Source of the DNA: Actinomycetota bacterium
Lineage (GTDB): Bacteria > Actinomycetota > Actinomycetes > Nanopelagicales > Nanopelagicaceae
Length of the DNA stretch: 6,688 bases
Assembly (NCBI GenBank): GCA_009698515.1
Contig: WLQA01000043.1
Coordinates: 1 to 6,688, forward strand
Direction: 5' to 3'
The notes beneath the pieces were generated by a model. The model ran no database searches and was not told where the DNA came from. It was given only the letters and a program-made list of their open reading frames with translations. Below are positions 1-5,029 of the stretch, in pieces. Each line of letters begins with the position of its first letter. The first letter of the stretch is position 1. The position numbers and the translations under genes were made by a program.

Positions 1-149
1 GGAAAATCCCACAAAGGTCGCTCCCCGGCAATTGGTTTATATATAACTTTGAACTCTTCATCTGTAATTAAATTGCCAAATAAAGTTGCATTAGAGGCGT
101 CAACTAATCGACCAGTCACAACTATTTCATCTAATTCAATATTAGGCAT
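1..149 (-). CDS. SCO1664-family protein (PI3/PI4-kinase-like), N-terminal part only
   Basis: This is the first 49 codons of a gene reading leftward off the window edge. The translation contains GRLVDASNATLFGNL (residues 13-27) followed by VIYKPIAGERPLWDF (35-49). The VYKP..GERPLWDFP block is a hallmark of the actinobacterial SCO1664 family (TIGR03843), described as distantly related to phosphatidylinositol 3-/4-kinases; the lysine of YKP probably corresponds to the nucleotide-contacting kinase lysine (inference). The ATG at 149 is the only usable start: no in-frame ATG, GTG or TTG lies in the bases just upstream, and it sits 5 bases after the DUF3090 stop. No good Shine-Dalgarno precedes it, so translation is probably coupled to the upstream gene. 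It is the third gene of the phosphatase-DUF3090-SCO1664 operon. Substrate and physiological role are unknown. The kinase core and C-terminus are outside the window, so catalytic residues cannot be checked. Confidence 0.85.
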   Translation of the reverse strand, partial: MPNIELDEIVVTGRLVDASNATLFGNLITDEEFKVIYKPIAGERPLWDF

Positions 150-154
150 AAGAG

Positions 155-694
155 CTATCTTCGATATCCATTGGCTCTGGGACAAAGGTGTCCATCCATA
201 TTTATGGGCAGCCCGCAGAATGGGCAGGCTGATCTGCCTGATGCAATTAAATTTTTACCGCGCGTACAAAAGGCCATTGCTAAACCAATTTCGCACTTAA
301 TAATTATCTGATCTGGCCCGGCGTCAAAGTCATCAAGGAGAATCTCATCTTGACTTGAAATTGCTTGAAATACTATTTCTATCTGATTGTTTATCCAATT
401 GATACCAATAACTCCGACATCAAAATCACTTTCGATTGGCAACTCCAATGGATCATTATCTATTACAAGATTTCCTCTCCCACTTTCTTTAGATATCTGG
501 CCACTTCGCCTTAAATCAGTTACTAACTCTTCCAATCGAATGATTAACGCGCGTACCTGTTCTTTTTCTACGCCGATGGTATTTATACCTTCAGCCGAAC
601 GCACTTGAATGAAGAACTCGCGCTGGCCTGGTTGCCCAATCGCACTCACAATGAAACGATCGGCCGGTTCATGTCGGTAAACAACTCTAGGCAT
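155..694 (-). CDS. DUF3090 family protein, conserved actinobacterial hypothetical
   Basis: A 179-residue protein of the DUF3090 family (TIGR03847). Recognition rests on the N-terminus MPRVVYRHEPADRF, on GQPGQREFFIQVRS (about residues 20-33), and on the C-terminal CPFCGLPINMDGHLCPRANG block ending in YRR. The tail holds C157-x-x-C160 and H169-x-C171, a plausible zinc-ribbon-like site (inference). The middle is acidic and rich in beta-type hydrophobic alternation. There is no signal peptide or membrane segment, so it should be cytoplasmic. The start is the ATG at 694. A GTG 9 bases upstream would add three residues but lies inside the Shine-Dalgarno AGGTGGAG, and family members begin MPRVV. The ORF overlaps the end of the phosphatase gene by 8 bases and is followed 5 bases later by the SCO1664-family gene, so the three are almost surely one transcript. 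No biochemical function is established for the family; its constant partnership with a histidine phosphatase and a kinase-like protein suggests a shared phosphate-related pathway, which is inference. Confidence 0.93.
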   Translation of the reverse strand: MPRVVYRHEPADRFIVSAIGQPGQREFFIQVRSAEGINTIGVEKEQVRALIIRLEELVTDLRRSGQISKESGRGNLVIDNDPLELPIESDFDVGVIGINWINNQIEIVFQAISSQDEILLDDFDAGPDQIIIKCEIGLAMAFCTRGKNLIASGRSACPFCGLPINMDGHLCPRANGYRR

Positions 695-1331
695 TTTCTC
701 CACCTAATAAGAATTTTGTAGCTTTATCCTTGAAATTTCCCTTTGATAATTTCATGTTACTTTGCAATAAGGCTTTTGATTTAGGGGTGTATTCAATAAT
801 GGATAAGGATGCCGGCGTGATAACAATTCTCTGGAATTGATTGATCGACAAATCAAGGCAGCAACAAATGATCATCTTGATTACATCTCCATGAGAGACC
901 ACCAATATCGGTTTTTTTCCCCTTGAAACTCGCTTAAGAAATTTTTCAACACGTAAGTGCATTTCTTTAAAGCTCTCTCCTTCGGGAAACCGAAATGCCG
1001 CTGGGTTATCTTGAATCTTTCGCCATTCTTTGGTTTTACTCAGTTCACTTAATTTCTTGCCAGACCAAGTACCGAAATCCATTTCAATCAATGAATTATC
1101 TATCGAGGGCGTTATTCCTACCTCTTTGGCGAATGGTGAAACAGTTTGCAAGCACCGTTTAATGGGCGATGAGTAGATCTGGGAGATTTCCAATTTTCGC
1201 AAATGTTTAACCGCTTGCTTACTGTCTTTAAAACCTTTACTTGTAAGGGAAACTGCATCATCTCGCCCAGCCAATACGCCTGCTTTGTTTGCTTGCGATT
1301 CGGCATGGCGCATTAAATAAATCAAAGGCAT
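687..1331 (-). CDS. Histidine phosphatase superfamily protein (MSMEG_4193-type phosphomutase-like)
   Basis: A 214-residue member of the phosphoglycerate mutase-like branch of the histidine phosphatase superfamily, which removes phosphate through a phospho-histidine intermediate. The full catalytic set is visible: R8-H9 in LMRHAES (H9 is the nucleophile), R59 in SSPIKRCLQT, E83 in LIEMDFGTWSG (probable proton donor), and H147 in VVSHGD. FPEGESF (115-121) is also typical. Together with DUF3090 and SCO1664-family neighbours this matches the MSMEG_4193 family (TIGR03848; the equivalent in M. tuberculosis is Rv2135c, as I recall). It is called a putative phosphomutase, but the complete phosphatase residues and lack of a clear substrate make phosphatase activity as likely. 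It is first in the operon and its 3' end overlaps the DUF3090 start by 8 bases. The start is the ATG at 1331: no Shine-Dalgarno precedes it, but a -10-like hexamer ends 6 bases upstream, so the mRNA may be leaderless. The protein is cytoplasmic. Confidence 0.92.
   Translation of the reverse strand: MPLIYLMRHAESQANKAGVLAGRDDAVSLTSKGFKDSKQAVKHLRKLEISQIYSSPIKRCLQTVSPFAKEVGITPSIDNSLIEMDFGTWSGKKLSELSKTKEWRKIQDNPAAFRFPEGESFKEMHLRVEKFLKRVSRGKKPILVVSHGDVIKMIICCCLDLSINQFQRIVITPASLSIIEYTPKSKALLQSNMKLSKGNFKDKATKFLLGGENA
698..705 (-). promoter_or_regulatory. Shine-Dalgarno AGGTGGAG of the DUF3090 gene
   Basis: On the minus strand AGGTGGAG is followed by AAA and then the ATG at 694. It lies inside the last codons of the histidine phosphatase gene (the GGEN codons). 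This site decides the start: the upstream in-frame GTG (703-701) is part of the ribosome binding site itself and is therefore unlikely to be the initiation codon. Confidence 0.75.
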
Positions 1332-1337
1332 TTGGCA

Positions 1338-1343
1338 AGGTTA
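1338..1343 (-). promoter_or_regulatory. Candidate -10 element TAACCT for the phosphatase operon
   Basis: TAACCT on the minus strand fits TANNNT and is followed by exactly 6 bases (TGCCAA) and the ATG at 1331. Transcription starting about 7 bases after the hexamer would begin on the A of the start codon, giving a leaderless mRNA. Only 3 of 6 bases match TATAAT and no convincing -35 box is visible, so support comes from the geometry recurring at other genes here. Confidence 0.4.
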
Positions 1344-1367
1344 CTGATTATTTCTATCTTGAGTTGC

Positions 1368-1373
1368 TAGGGT
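1368..1373 (+). promoter_or_regulatory. Candidate -10 element TAGGGT for the aldo/keto reductase gene
   Basis: TAGGGT fits TANNNT and is followed by 7 bases (GCCCGCC) and the ATG at 1381. No Shine-Dalgarno precedes that ATG, so a leaderless transcript is plausible. The in-frame GTG at 1372 overlaps this hexamer and would be excluded from such a transcript, which supports the ATG as the start. The -35 region is not convincing. Confidence 0.35.
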
Positions 1374-1380
1374 GCCCGCC

Positions 1381-2319
1381 ATGGAACATCGCAGACTCGG
1401 AGGGTTAGAAATTTCCCGCCTTGGCCTTGGCACTATGACCTGGGGTCGAGATACCGATGAAAATGAAGCAGCGCAACAGCTTCAATATTTCATAGAAAAT
1501 GGCGGCAACCTGATTGATACCGCCGCCGTTTACGGTGACGGTGATGCGGAACGAGTTCTTGGTGGTTTTATAGGCACCTTAATAAAAAGAGATGATGCCA
1601 TCATCGCAACAAAAGCTGGAATTTCGGTAACAGATGGCGTACGCAAAATTTCCAATTCCCGAAATGAATTGATCGCAGATTTAGACAGATCATTACAACG
1701 TCTAGGCGTAGAACATATCGATATCTGGCAAATACATACTTGGGATAAATTAACTCCGTTAGAGGAATCTTTATCTGCTCTGGATTACGCGGTTTCATCT
1801 GGTAAAGCAAGATATGTCGGCTTATGTAATTTTAATGGCTGGCAATTGGCAAGATCGGCAACATTGCAAAATCCTATTTTTGGTAAAGCTGCAATCACTT
1901 CAGTTCAAAATGAGTACTCTCTTTTAAATCGCAAAGTAGAAGAAGAAATCCTTCCCGCTGCACTTTCAATGGAGGTTGGCTTCTTTGCCTGGTCGCCATT
2001 AGGTCGTGGTGTGTTGACTGGAAAGTATCGAAATGGTGTTCCTTCAGACTCAAGAGGAGCCAGTCCGCACTTTGCAAATTTCGTTGAACCTTACTTCAGT
2101 GCTGAAGCTAAGAAAATTGTGGAAGCGGTTTGCGTCGCAGCAGATGGTTTAGGTTTTTCACCGCTAGAAGTTGCTCTATCTTGGGTAAGAGATGCACCAG
2201 GAGTAACCAGCACTTTAATTGGCGCTCGAACTGGCGCACAACTTCGTGGCATTTTAACGGTAGAACAAATAACTTTGCCAGAGCAAGTTCGATTAGCTTT
2301 AAATGAAATTTCGCTCTAG
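1381..2319 (+). CDS. Aldo/keto reductase
   Basis: A 312-residue NAD(P)H-dependent oxidoreductase of the aldo/keto reductase superfamily, which reduces aldehydes or ketones in the cytoplasm. The fold signature LGLGTMTWG lies near the N-terminus, and the catalytic tetrad is complete: D46 and Y51 in NLIDTAAVYGDG, K78 in IIATKAG, and H119 in IWQIHTWD. Further blocks are YVGLCNFNGWQLA, SVQNEYSLLNR and FFAWSPLGRGVLTGKY. The C-terminal TSTLIGARTGAQL is the expected cofactor-phosphate loop, suggesting NADPH use (inference). Length is normal for the family. I chose the ATG at 1381 rather than the GTG at 1372 because homologues begin M-E-x-R-x-L-G and the GTG overlaps the putative -10 element. It is divergent from the phosphatase operon (49-base spacer) and convergent with the M20 peptidase, with which its stop codon abuts. 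Physiological substrate cannot be told from sequence. Confidence 0.93.
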   Translation: MEHRRLGGLEISRLGLGTMTWGRDTDENEAAQQLQYFIENGGNLIDTAAVYGDGDAERVLGGFIGTLIKRDDAIIATKAGISVTDGVRKISNSRNELIADLDRSLQRLGVEHIDIWQIHTWDKLTPLEESLSALDYAVSSGKARYVGLCNFNGWQLARSATLQNPIFGKAAITSVQNEYSLLNRKVEEEILPAALSMEVGFFAWSPLGRGVLTGKYRNGVPSDSRGASPHFANFVEPYFSAEAKKIVEAVCVAADGLGFSPLEVALSWVRDAPGVTSTLIGARTGAQLRGILTVEQITLPEQVRLALNEISL

Positions 2320-3639
2320 TTATACATTCTCTAAAAATTCATACATAACTCTGGCACCGAATTTCAAACCATCAACTGGGACTCTTTCATCCACTCCGTG
2401 AAATAATGCGAAGAAATCTAACTCTTTTGGTAACTTCAGCGGACTAAATCCATATCCAATAATTCCCAATTCACTTAACGCTTTATTATCTGTACCACCG
2501 CTCATTAAATAAGGTACTGGAATTCCTTCTGGATCTTCGCCGGTAATTGCATCGCACATTGCTTTGACAAGTGGGCCAGTAAATTCAACTTCAAGTGCGA
2601 TGTCTCTAGCTACAAACTCAACCTCTATCTCATCTCCAGCTAAGCGTTTAATCGTCTCATGCAGGTCGGCTTCAAAACCTGGAAGAAATCTGCCATCTAT
2701 CACAGCGCTGGCAGTTTGCGGAATTACATTAGCTTTATAACCAGCCTCTAGCATCGTTGGATTGGCAGTGTTCTGAATTGTTGCACCGATCATCTTAACT
2801 GCTGGTCCTAAATGTTTAAGAAGTGGTTTAACATTTGTTGGATCATAAGGATCCCCCGTTAATTCTGCTATTTTTTTAAATAGCACCGCACCTGTCTTAG
2901 TTTCCAATTGTGGCCATTCATAATTTCCAATTCGAGCCACCGCATCGGCCACTTTGGTAATTGCATTATCTGGATTAATAAATGAACCATGGCCGGCTGT
3001 TCCCTTGGCAGTTAGTTTTAACCATTGAATACCTTTTTGCGCAGCCTCCACCAAATACAAGCGGTGATCTCCAGTAATCGTTACTGAAAATCCACCAACT
3101 TCTGAAACCGCTTCGGAGTAACCTGCAAATAATTCTGGTCGATTTTTAACCAACCAACGGGATCCGTATGTGCCGGAGGCCTCTTCATCCGCGAAGAAAA
3201 CCAACAAAATATTGCGGGGCGGTAAATAGCCAGTCTTACGCCACATGCGTACTGAAGCCAAAATCATTGCATCAATATTTTTCATATCAACTGCGCCTCG
3301 GCCCCAGATAAAGCCATCTTTGATCTCACCACTAAATGGATCAACTGACCAATCTGTGGCATTCACAGGCACTACATCTATGTGTCCATGAACTATCAAA
3401 CCCGGACGCGTTGTGTCACTTCCAGATACCTTAGCAACAACATTTACTCGATTTGGCGCCGTTTCAATCAGTTCACTTTCAATACCAACTTCAGCTAATT
3501 TAGCGGCAATAAATTCCGCCATCGCCTTTTCATCGCCTCGTCCCTCGCCATGATTAACACTTGGAATCCGAATCATTTGTTGGCAAAGATCTATCGTGTC
3601 ATTTTCTAATTCAATTATTTGCTCGGGTGTTAATCTCAT
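2320..3639 (-). CDS. M20/M25/M40 family metallo-hydrolase (peptidase or deacylase)
   Basis: A 439-residue co-catalytic zinc hydrolase of the M20 family (ArgE/DapE/carboxypeptidase G2/ACY1-like), cleaving amide bonds in small peptides or acylated amino acids. The full active site is visible: H86 and D88 in HGHIDVVP, the bridging D118 in WGRGAVDMK, the general base E152 and ligand E153 in FADEEASG, E180 in SEVGG, and the distal H414 in FHGVDERV. GTAGHGS around H217 marks the inserted dimerisation domain (roughly residues 200-330). MSGGTDNKAL near the C-terminus is typical of this subgroup, annotated in actinobacteria as M20/M25/M40 peptidase. No signal peptide is present, so it is probably cytoplasmic. 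DapE or ArgE assignment is not supported over a general dipeptidase, and context gives no pathway. The ATG at 3639 is the natural start for the family; it has no Shine-Dalgarno. Its stop directly abuts that of the convergent aldo/keto reductase gene. Confidence 0.92.
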   Translation of the reverse strand: MRLTPEQIIELENDTIDLCQQMIRIPSVNHGEGRGDEKAMAEFIAAKLAEVGIESELIETAPNRVNVVAKVSGSDTTRPGLIVHGHIDVVPVNATDWSVDPFSGEIKDGFIWGRGAVDMKNIDAMILASVRMWRKTGYLPPRNILLVFFADEEASGTYGSRWLVKNRPELFAGYSEAVSEVGGFSVTITGDHRLYLVEAAQKGIQWLKLTAKGTAGHGSFINPDNAITKVADAVARIGNYEWPQLETKTGAVLFKKIAELTGDPYDPTNVKPLLKHLGPAVKMIGATIQNTANPTMLEAGYKANVIPQTASAVIDGRFLPGFEADLHETIKRLAGDEIEVEFVARDIALEVEFTGPLVKAMCDAITGEDPEGIPVPYLMSGGTDNKALSELGIIGYGFSPLKLPKELDFFALFHGVDERVPVDGLKFGARVMYEFLENV

Positions 3640-3645
3640 AGGCTT

Positions 3646-3651
3646 ATTCTG
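3646..3651 (-). promoter_or_regulatory. Weak candidate -10 element CAGAAT for the M20 gene
   Basis: On the minus strand CAGAAT matches TATAAT at 4 of 6 positions, including the two most conserved ones (second A and last T). It ends 6 bases before the ATG at 3639, the same geometry as the other leaderless candidates here. No Shine-Dalgarno competes with it. AT-rich sequence makes chance matches easy, so this is tentative. Confidence 0.25.
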
Positions 3652-3698
3652 CTACATTTTCCAACCATTTCACTCACCTTTTTAAGTTAAGATTTGGG

Positions 3699-3704
3699 CA
3701 TAAT
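3699..3704 (+). promoter_or_regulatory. Candidate -10 element CATAAT for tRNA-Leu
   Basis: CATAAT matches TATAAT at 5 of 6 positions and ends 5 bases before the mature tRNA 5' end at 3710, so transcription would start at or within a base or two of G1. A second hexamer, TAAGAT at 3688-3693, would give a leader of about 10 bases instead. Neither has a clear TTGACA-like partner about 17 bases upstream. Confidence 0.4.
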
Positions 3705-3709
3705 CTTCA

Positions 3710-3793
3710 GTCCGGGTGGCGGAATTGGCAGACGCGCTAGCTTGAGGTGTTAGTGCCCGAAAGGGCTTAGGGGTTCAACTCCCCTCTCGGACA
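3710..3793 (+). tRNA. tRNA-Leu, anticodon GAG
   Basis: A complete class II tRNA of 84 bases can be folded by eye. The acceptor stem GTCCGGG pairs with CTCGGAC (3786-3792; one G-T pair), with discriminator A at 3793. The D-arm is GCGGAATTGGCAGACGC. The anticodon stem CTAGC/GTTAG encloses the loop TTGAGGT, with anticodon GAG at 3744-3746, reading CUC and CUU leucine codons. A long variable arm (GCCCGAAAGGGC hairpin) is characteristic of leucine tRNAs. The T-arm AGGGG-TTCAACT-CCCCT is perfect. The 3' CCA is not encoded: A3793 is followed by CAC, so it must be added by a nucleotidyltransferase. It sits in the spacer between the divergently oriented M20 gene and apt, 56 bases before the apt start. 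The gene is intact, and no duplicated 3' end or integrase suggests use as an integration site. Confidence 0.97.
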
Positions 3794-3837
3794 CACAATA
3801 AAAGATCTTAATTTCAATCAAAAGCGAAGACAATTAC

Positions 3838-3843
3838 TAAGAT
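3838..3843 (+). promoter_or_regulatory. Candidate -10 element TAAGAT for the apt-tdk-adh run
   Basis: TAAGAT matches TATAAT at 4 of 6 positions and fits TANNNT. It is followed by exactly 6 bases (AAAGAT) and the GTG start of apt at 3850, so the predicted transcript begins at the start codon. This would also leave out the out-of-frame ATG at 3848. The best upstream match to a -35 box is poor. Read-through from tRNA-Leu 56 bases upstream is an alternative source of transcription. Confidence 0.45.
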
Positions 3844-3849
3844 AAAGAT

Positions 3850-4374
3850 GTGGAAAATTTTGATCGCAATTTAATAAGAGATATTGCAGATTTTCCGATT
3901 AAAGGTATTACCTTCAAAGATATAACACCATTAATTGCTGATGGTCCGAATTTCAGTAGGGTAATAGATTTGCTCTCAGATATTTCCAAGAACTCTCATT
4001 ACATAGCCGGAGTTGAATCTCGTGGCTTCATTTTTGCAGCAGCCGTAGCGCAAGCAACTGGTAAGGGATTTATCCCTATACGAAAGGCGGGCAAACTTCC
4101 AGGAAAGGTTATAAGTCAATCATTTGATCTTGAATACGGCAGCGCCAGCCTAGAAATTCACCAGGATATTTATGAGGCTGGAAAATCTGTAACGATCATT
4201 GATGATGTCTTAGCAACTGGAGGAACTGCAATTGCAGCCATAAATTTGGTTAAAAAAATCGGTCTTAAGATTGACTCAGTATCTTTCCTGCTTGAAATTT
4301 CGCAATTGGAAGGTAAATCACGTATCTTGGCCACATATCCAGATCTACAAATCAACCTTTTGTTGGCAGAATAA
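3850..4374 (+). CDS. apt: Adenine phosphoribosyltransferase
   Basis: A 174-residue enzyme that joins adenine to PRPP, giving AMP and pyrophosphate: purine salvage in the cytoplasm. The N-terminal IADFPIKGITFKDITPL (12-28) is the classic APRT opening (family form DYPKPGILFRDxTPL). It is followed by ESRGF (56-60, base-binding region), PIRKAGKLP (76-84), FDLEYGSASLEIH (92-104, flexible catalytic loop), and the PRPP-binding loop VTIIDDVLATGGT (114-126) with its tandem aspartates. Length is normal. The only plausible start is the GTG at 3850: the frame is closed by a TAA at 3838 and no in-frame ATG exists before the conserved region. An ATG at 3848, shifted by two bases, opens only an 8-codon frame. 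No Shine-Dalgarno is present; a -10-like TAAGAT ends 6 bases upstream, suggesting leaderless expression. tdk follows after 4 bases, so the two salvage genes are very likely co-transcribed. Confidence 0.95.
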   Translation: MENFDRNLIRDIADFPIKGITFKDITPLIADGPNFSRVIDLLSDISKNSHYIAGVESRGFIFAAAVAQATGKGFIPIRKAGKLPGKVISQSFDLEYGSASLEIHQDIYEAGKSVTIIDDVLATGGTAIAAINLVKKIGLKIDSVSFLLEISQLEGKSRILATYPDLQINLLLAE

Positions 4375-4378
4375 CCTC

Positions 4379-5017
4379 ATGGCTGAATTAATTTACTACT
4401 GCGGAACAATGGATAGCGGTAAATCTACTTTGGCATTGCAAACTGTTCATAACCATAGATCTCGTGGTCGCGAGGGTGTGATTTTCACAAGTAAAGATCG
4501 TGCCGGTAAAGGCATCATTTCATCGCGGTTAGGTTTGCAAGCAGAAGCATTAGAGGTAGATGTAGATCTTGATCTCCATAAATTATTGGTTGAACGGTTA
4601 TCAATTGGCGGGCGAATAGATTTTGTAATATGCGATGAAGCCCAGTTCTATCAACCAGAACAAATTGAACAACTAGCTCGAATAGTTGATGGTTTAGGAA
4701 TCGATGTTTATGCATTTGGTATTTTGGCAGATTTTCGAACAAAACTTTTTCCTGGTAGCGCTAGATTAGTTGAGCTAGCCGATCGTGTTCAAACATTGCA
4801 AGTAGAAGCCTTATGTTGGTGCGGCGCTAGGGCCACTCATAACGCCCGAACAATTAATGGCCAGATGGTAACTGAAGGCGAGCAGGTAGTTGTTGGCGAT
4901 GTATCTTCAAATGCCGTTATTGCTTATGAGGTTTTATGCCGGCGCCATCACATGCGCAAGGTTACTTCTCGAATTTCCAATCCAGCATCGGAACAATCTT
5001 TACCGTTCAACAACTAA
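4379..5017 (+). CDS. tdk: Thymidine kinase, TK1-like (type II)
   Basis: A 212-residue kinase that phosphorylates thymidine (and usually deoxyuridine) with ATP to the monophosphate, the key step of pyrimidine deoxynucleoside salvage. The P-loop GTMDSGKST spans residues 9-17. D86-E87 in ICDEAQF form the Walker B and catalytic glutamate. YAFGILADFRTKLFPGS (111-127) contains the substrate-facing segment, and YEVLCRRHH (183-191) closes the lasso/substrate-binding part. Candidate zinc ligands are C146 and C148 (CWC) with C187 and H190 or H191; this arrangement is the form I recall from actinobacterial enzymes rather than the four-cysteine set of other TK1 proteins. The ATG at 4379 is chosen because MAELIYYCG is the family N-terminus; the frame is open further upstream, but only inside apt, with unrelated sequence. 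The gene lies 4 bases after the apt stop without a clear Shine-Dalgarno, so translation is probably coupled. The last 15 or so residues look like an unconserved tail. Confidence 0.95.
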   Translation: MAELIYYCGTMDSGKSTLALQTVHNHRSRGREGVIFTSKDRAGKGIISSRLGLQAEALEVDVDLDLHKLLVERLSIGGRIDFVICDEAQFYQPEQIEQLARIVDGLGIDVYAFGILADFRTKLFPGSARLVELADRVQTLQVEALCWCGARATHNARTINGQMVTEGEQVVVGDVSSNAVIAYEVLCRRHHMRKVTSRISNPASEQSLPFNN

Positions 5018-5021
5018 GGAG
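5016..5021 (+). promoter_or_regulatory. Strong Shine-Dalgarno AAGGAG of the alcohol dehydrogenase gene
   Basis: AAGGAG overlaps the tdk stop codon (TAA at 5015-5017) and lies 8 bases before the ATG at 5030. It is the best ribosome binding site in the window. That suits an internal operon gene translated independently, in contrast to the first genes of transcripts here, which lack such sites. Confidence 0.85.
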
Positions 5022-5029
5022 ATAATAAA

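Noticed and set aside
49..300. Plus-strand open frame of 83 codons opposite the SCO1664 and DUF3090 genes
   Set aside because: It has no recognisable family and lies antisense to two well-supported genes, including the conserved CPFC...GYRR tail.
387..608. Plus-strand open frame antisense to DUF3090
   Set aside because: Low-complexity shadow translation with no start signal; the minus strand holds the conserved protein.
2867..2884. Perfect 7-base inverted repeat GCTATTT/AAATAGC with a TTTT loop
   Set aside because: It lies within the M20 coding sequence, is AT-rich and has no trailing T-run, so it is probably chance rather than a terminator.
3710..3793. tRNA-Leu as an integration site for a mobile element
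   Set aside because: No integrase is present, no repeat of the tRNA 3' end is seen, and flanking genes are housekeeping genes of similar composition.
3802..3809. AAGATCTT palindrome after tRNA-Leu as a possible terminator
   Set aside because: It has no loop, is too short for a stable hairpin, and no T-tract follows.
4271..4378. N-terminal extension of thymidine kinase into apt
   Set aside because: The extension is an out-of-frame reading of apt, and the known family N-terminus begins at the ATG at 4379.
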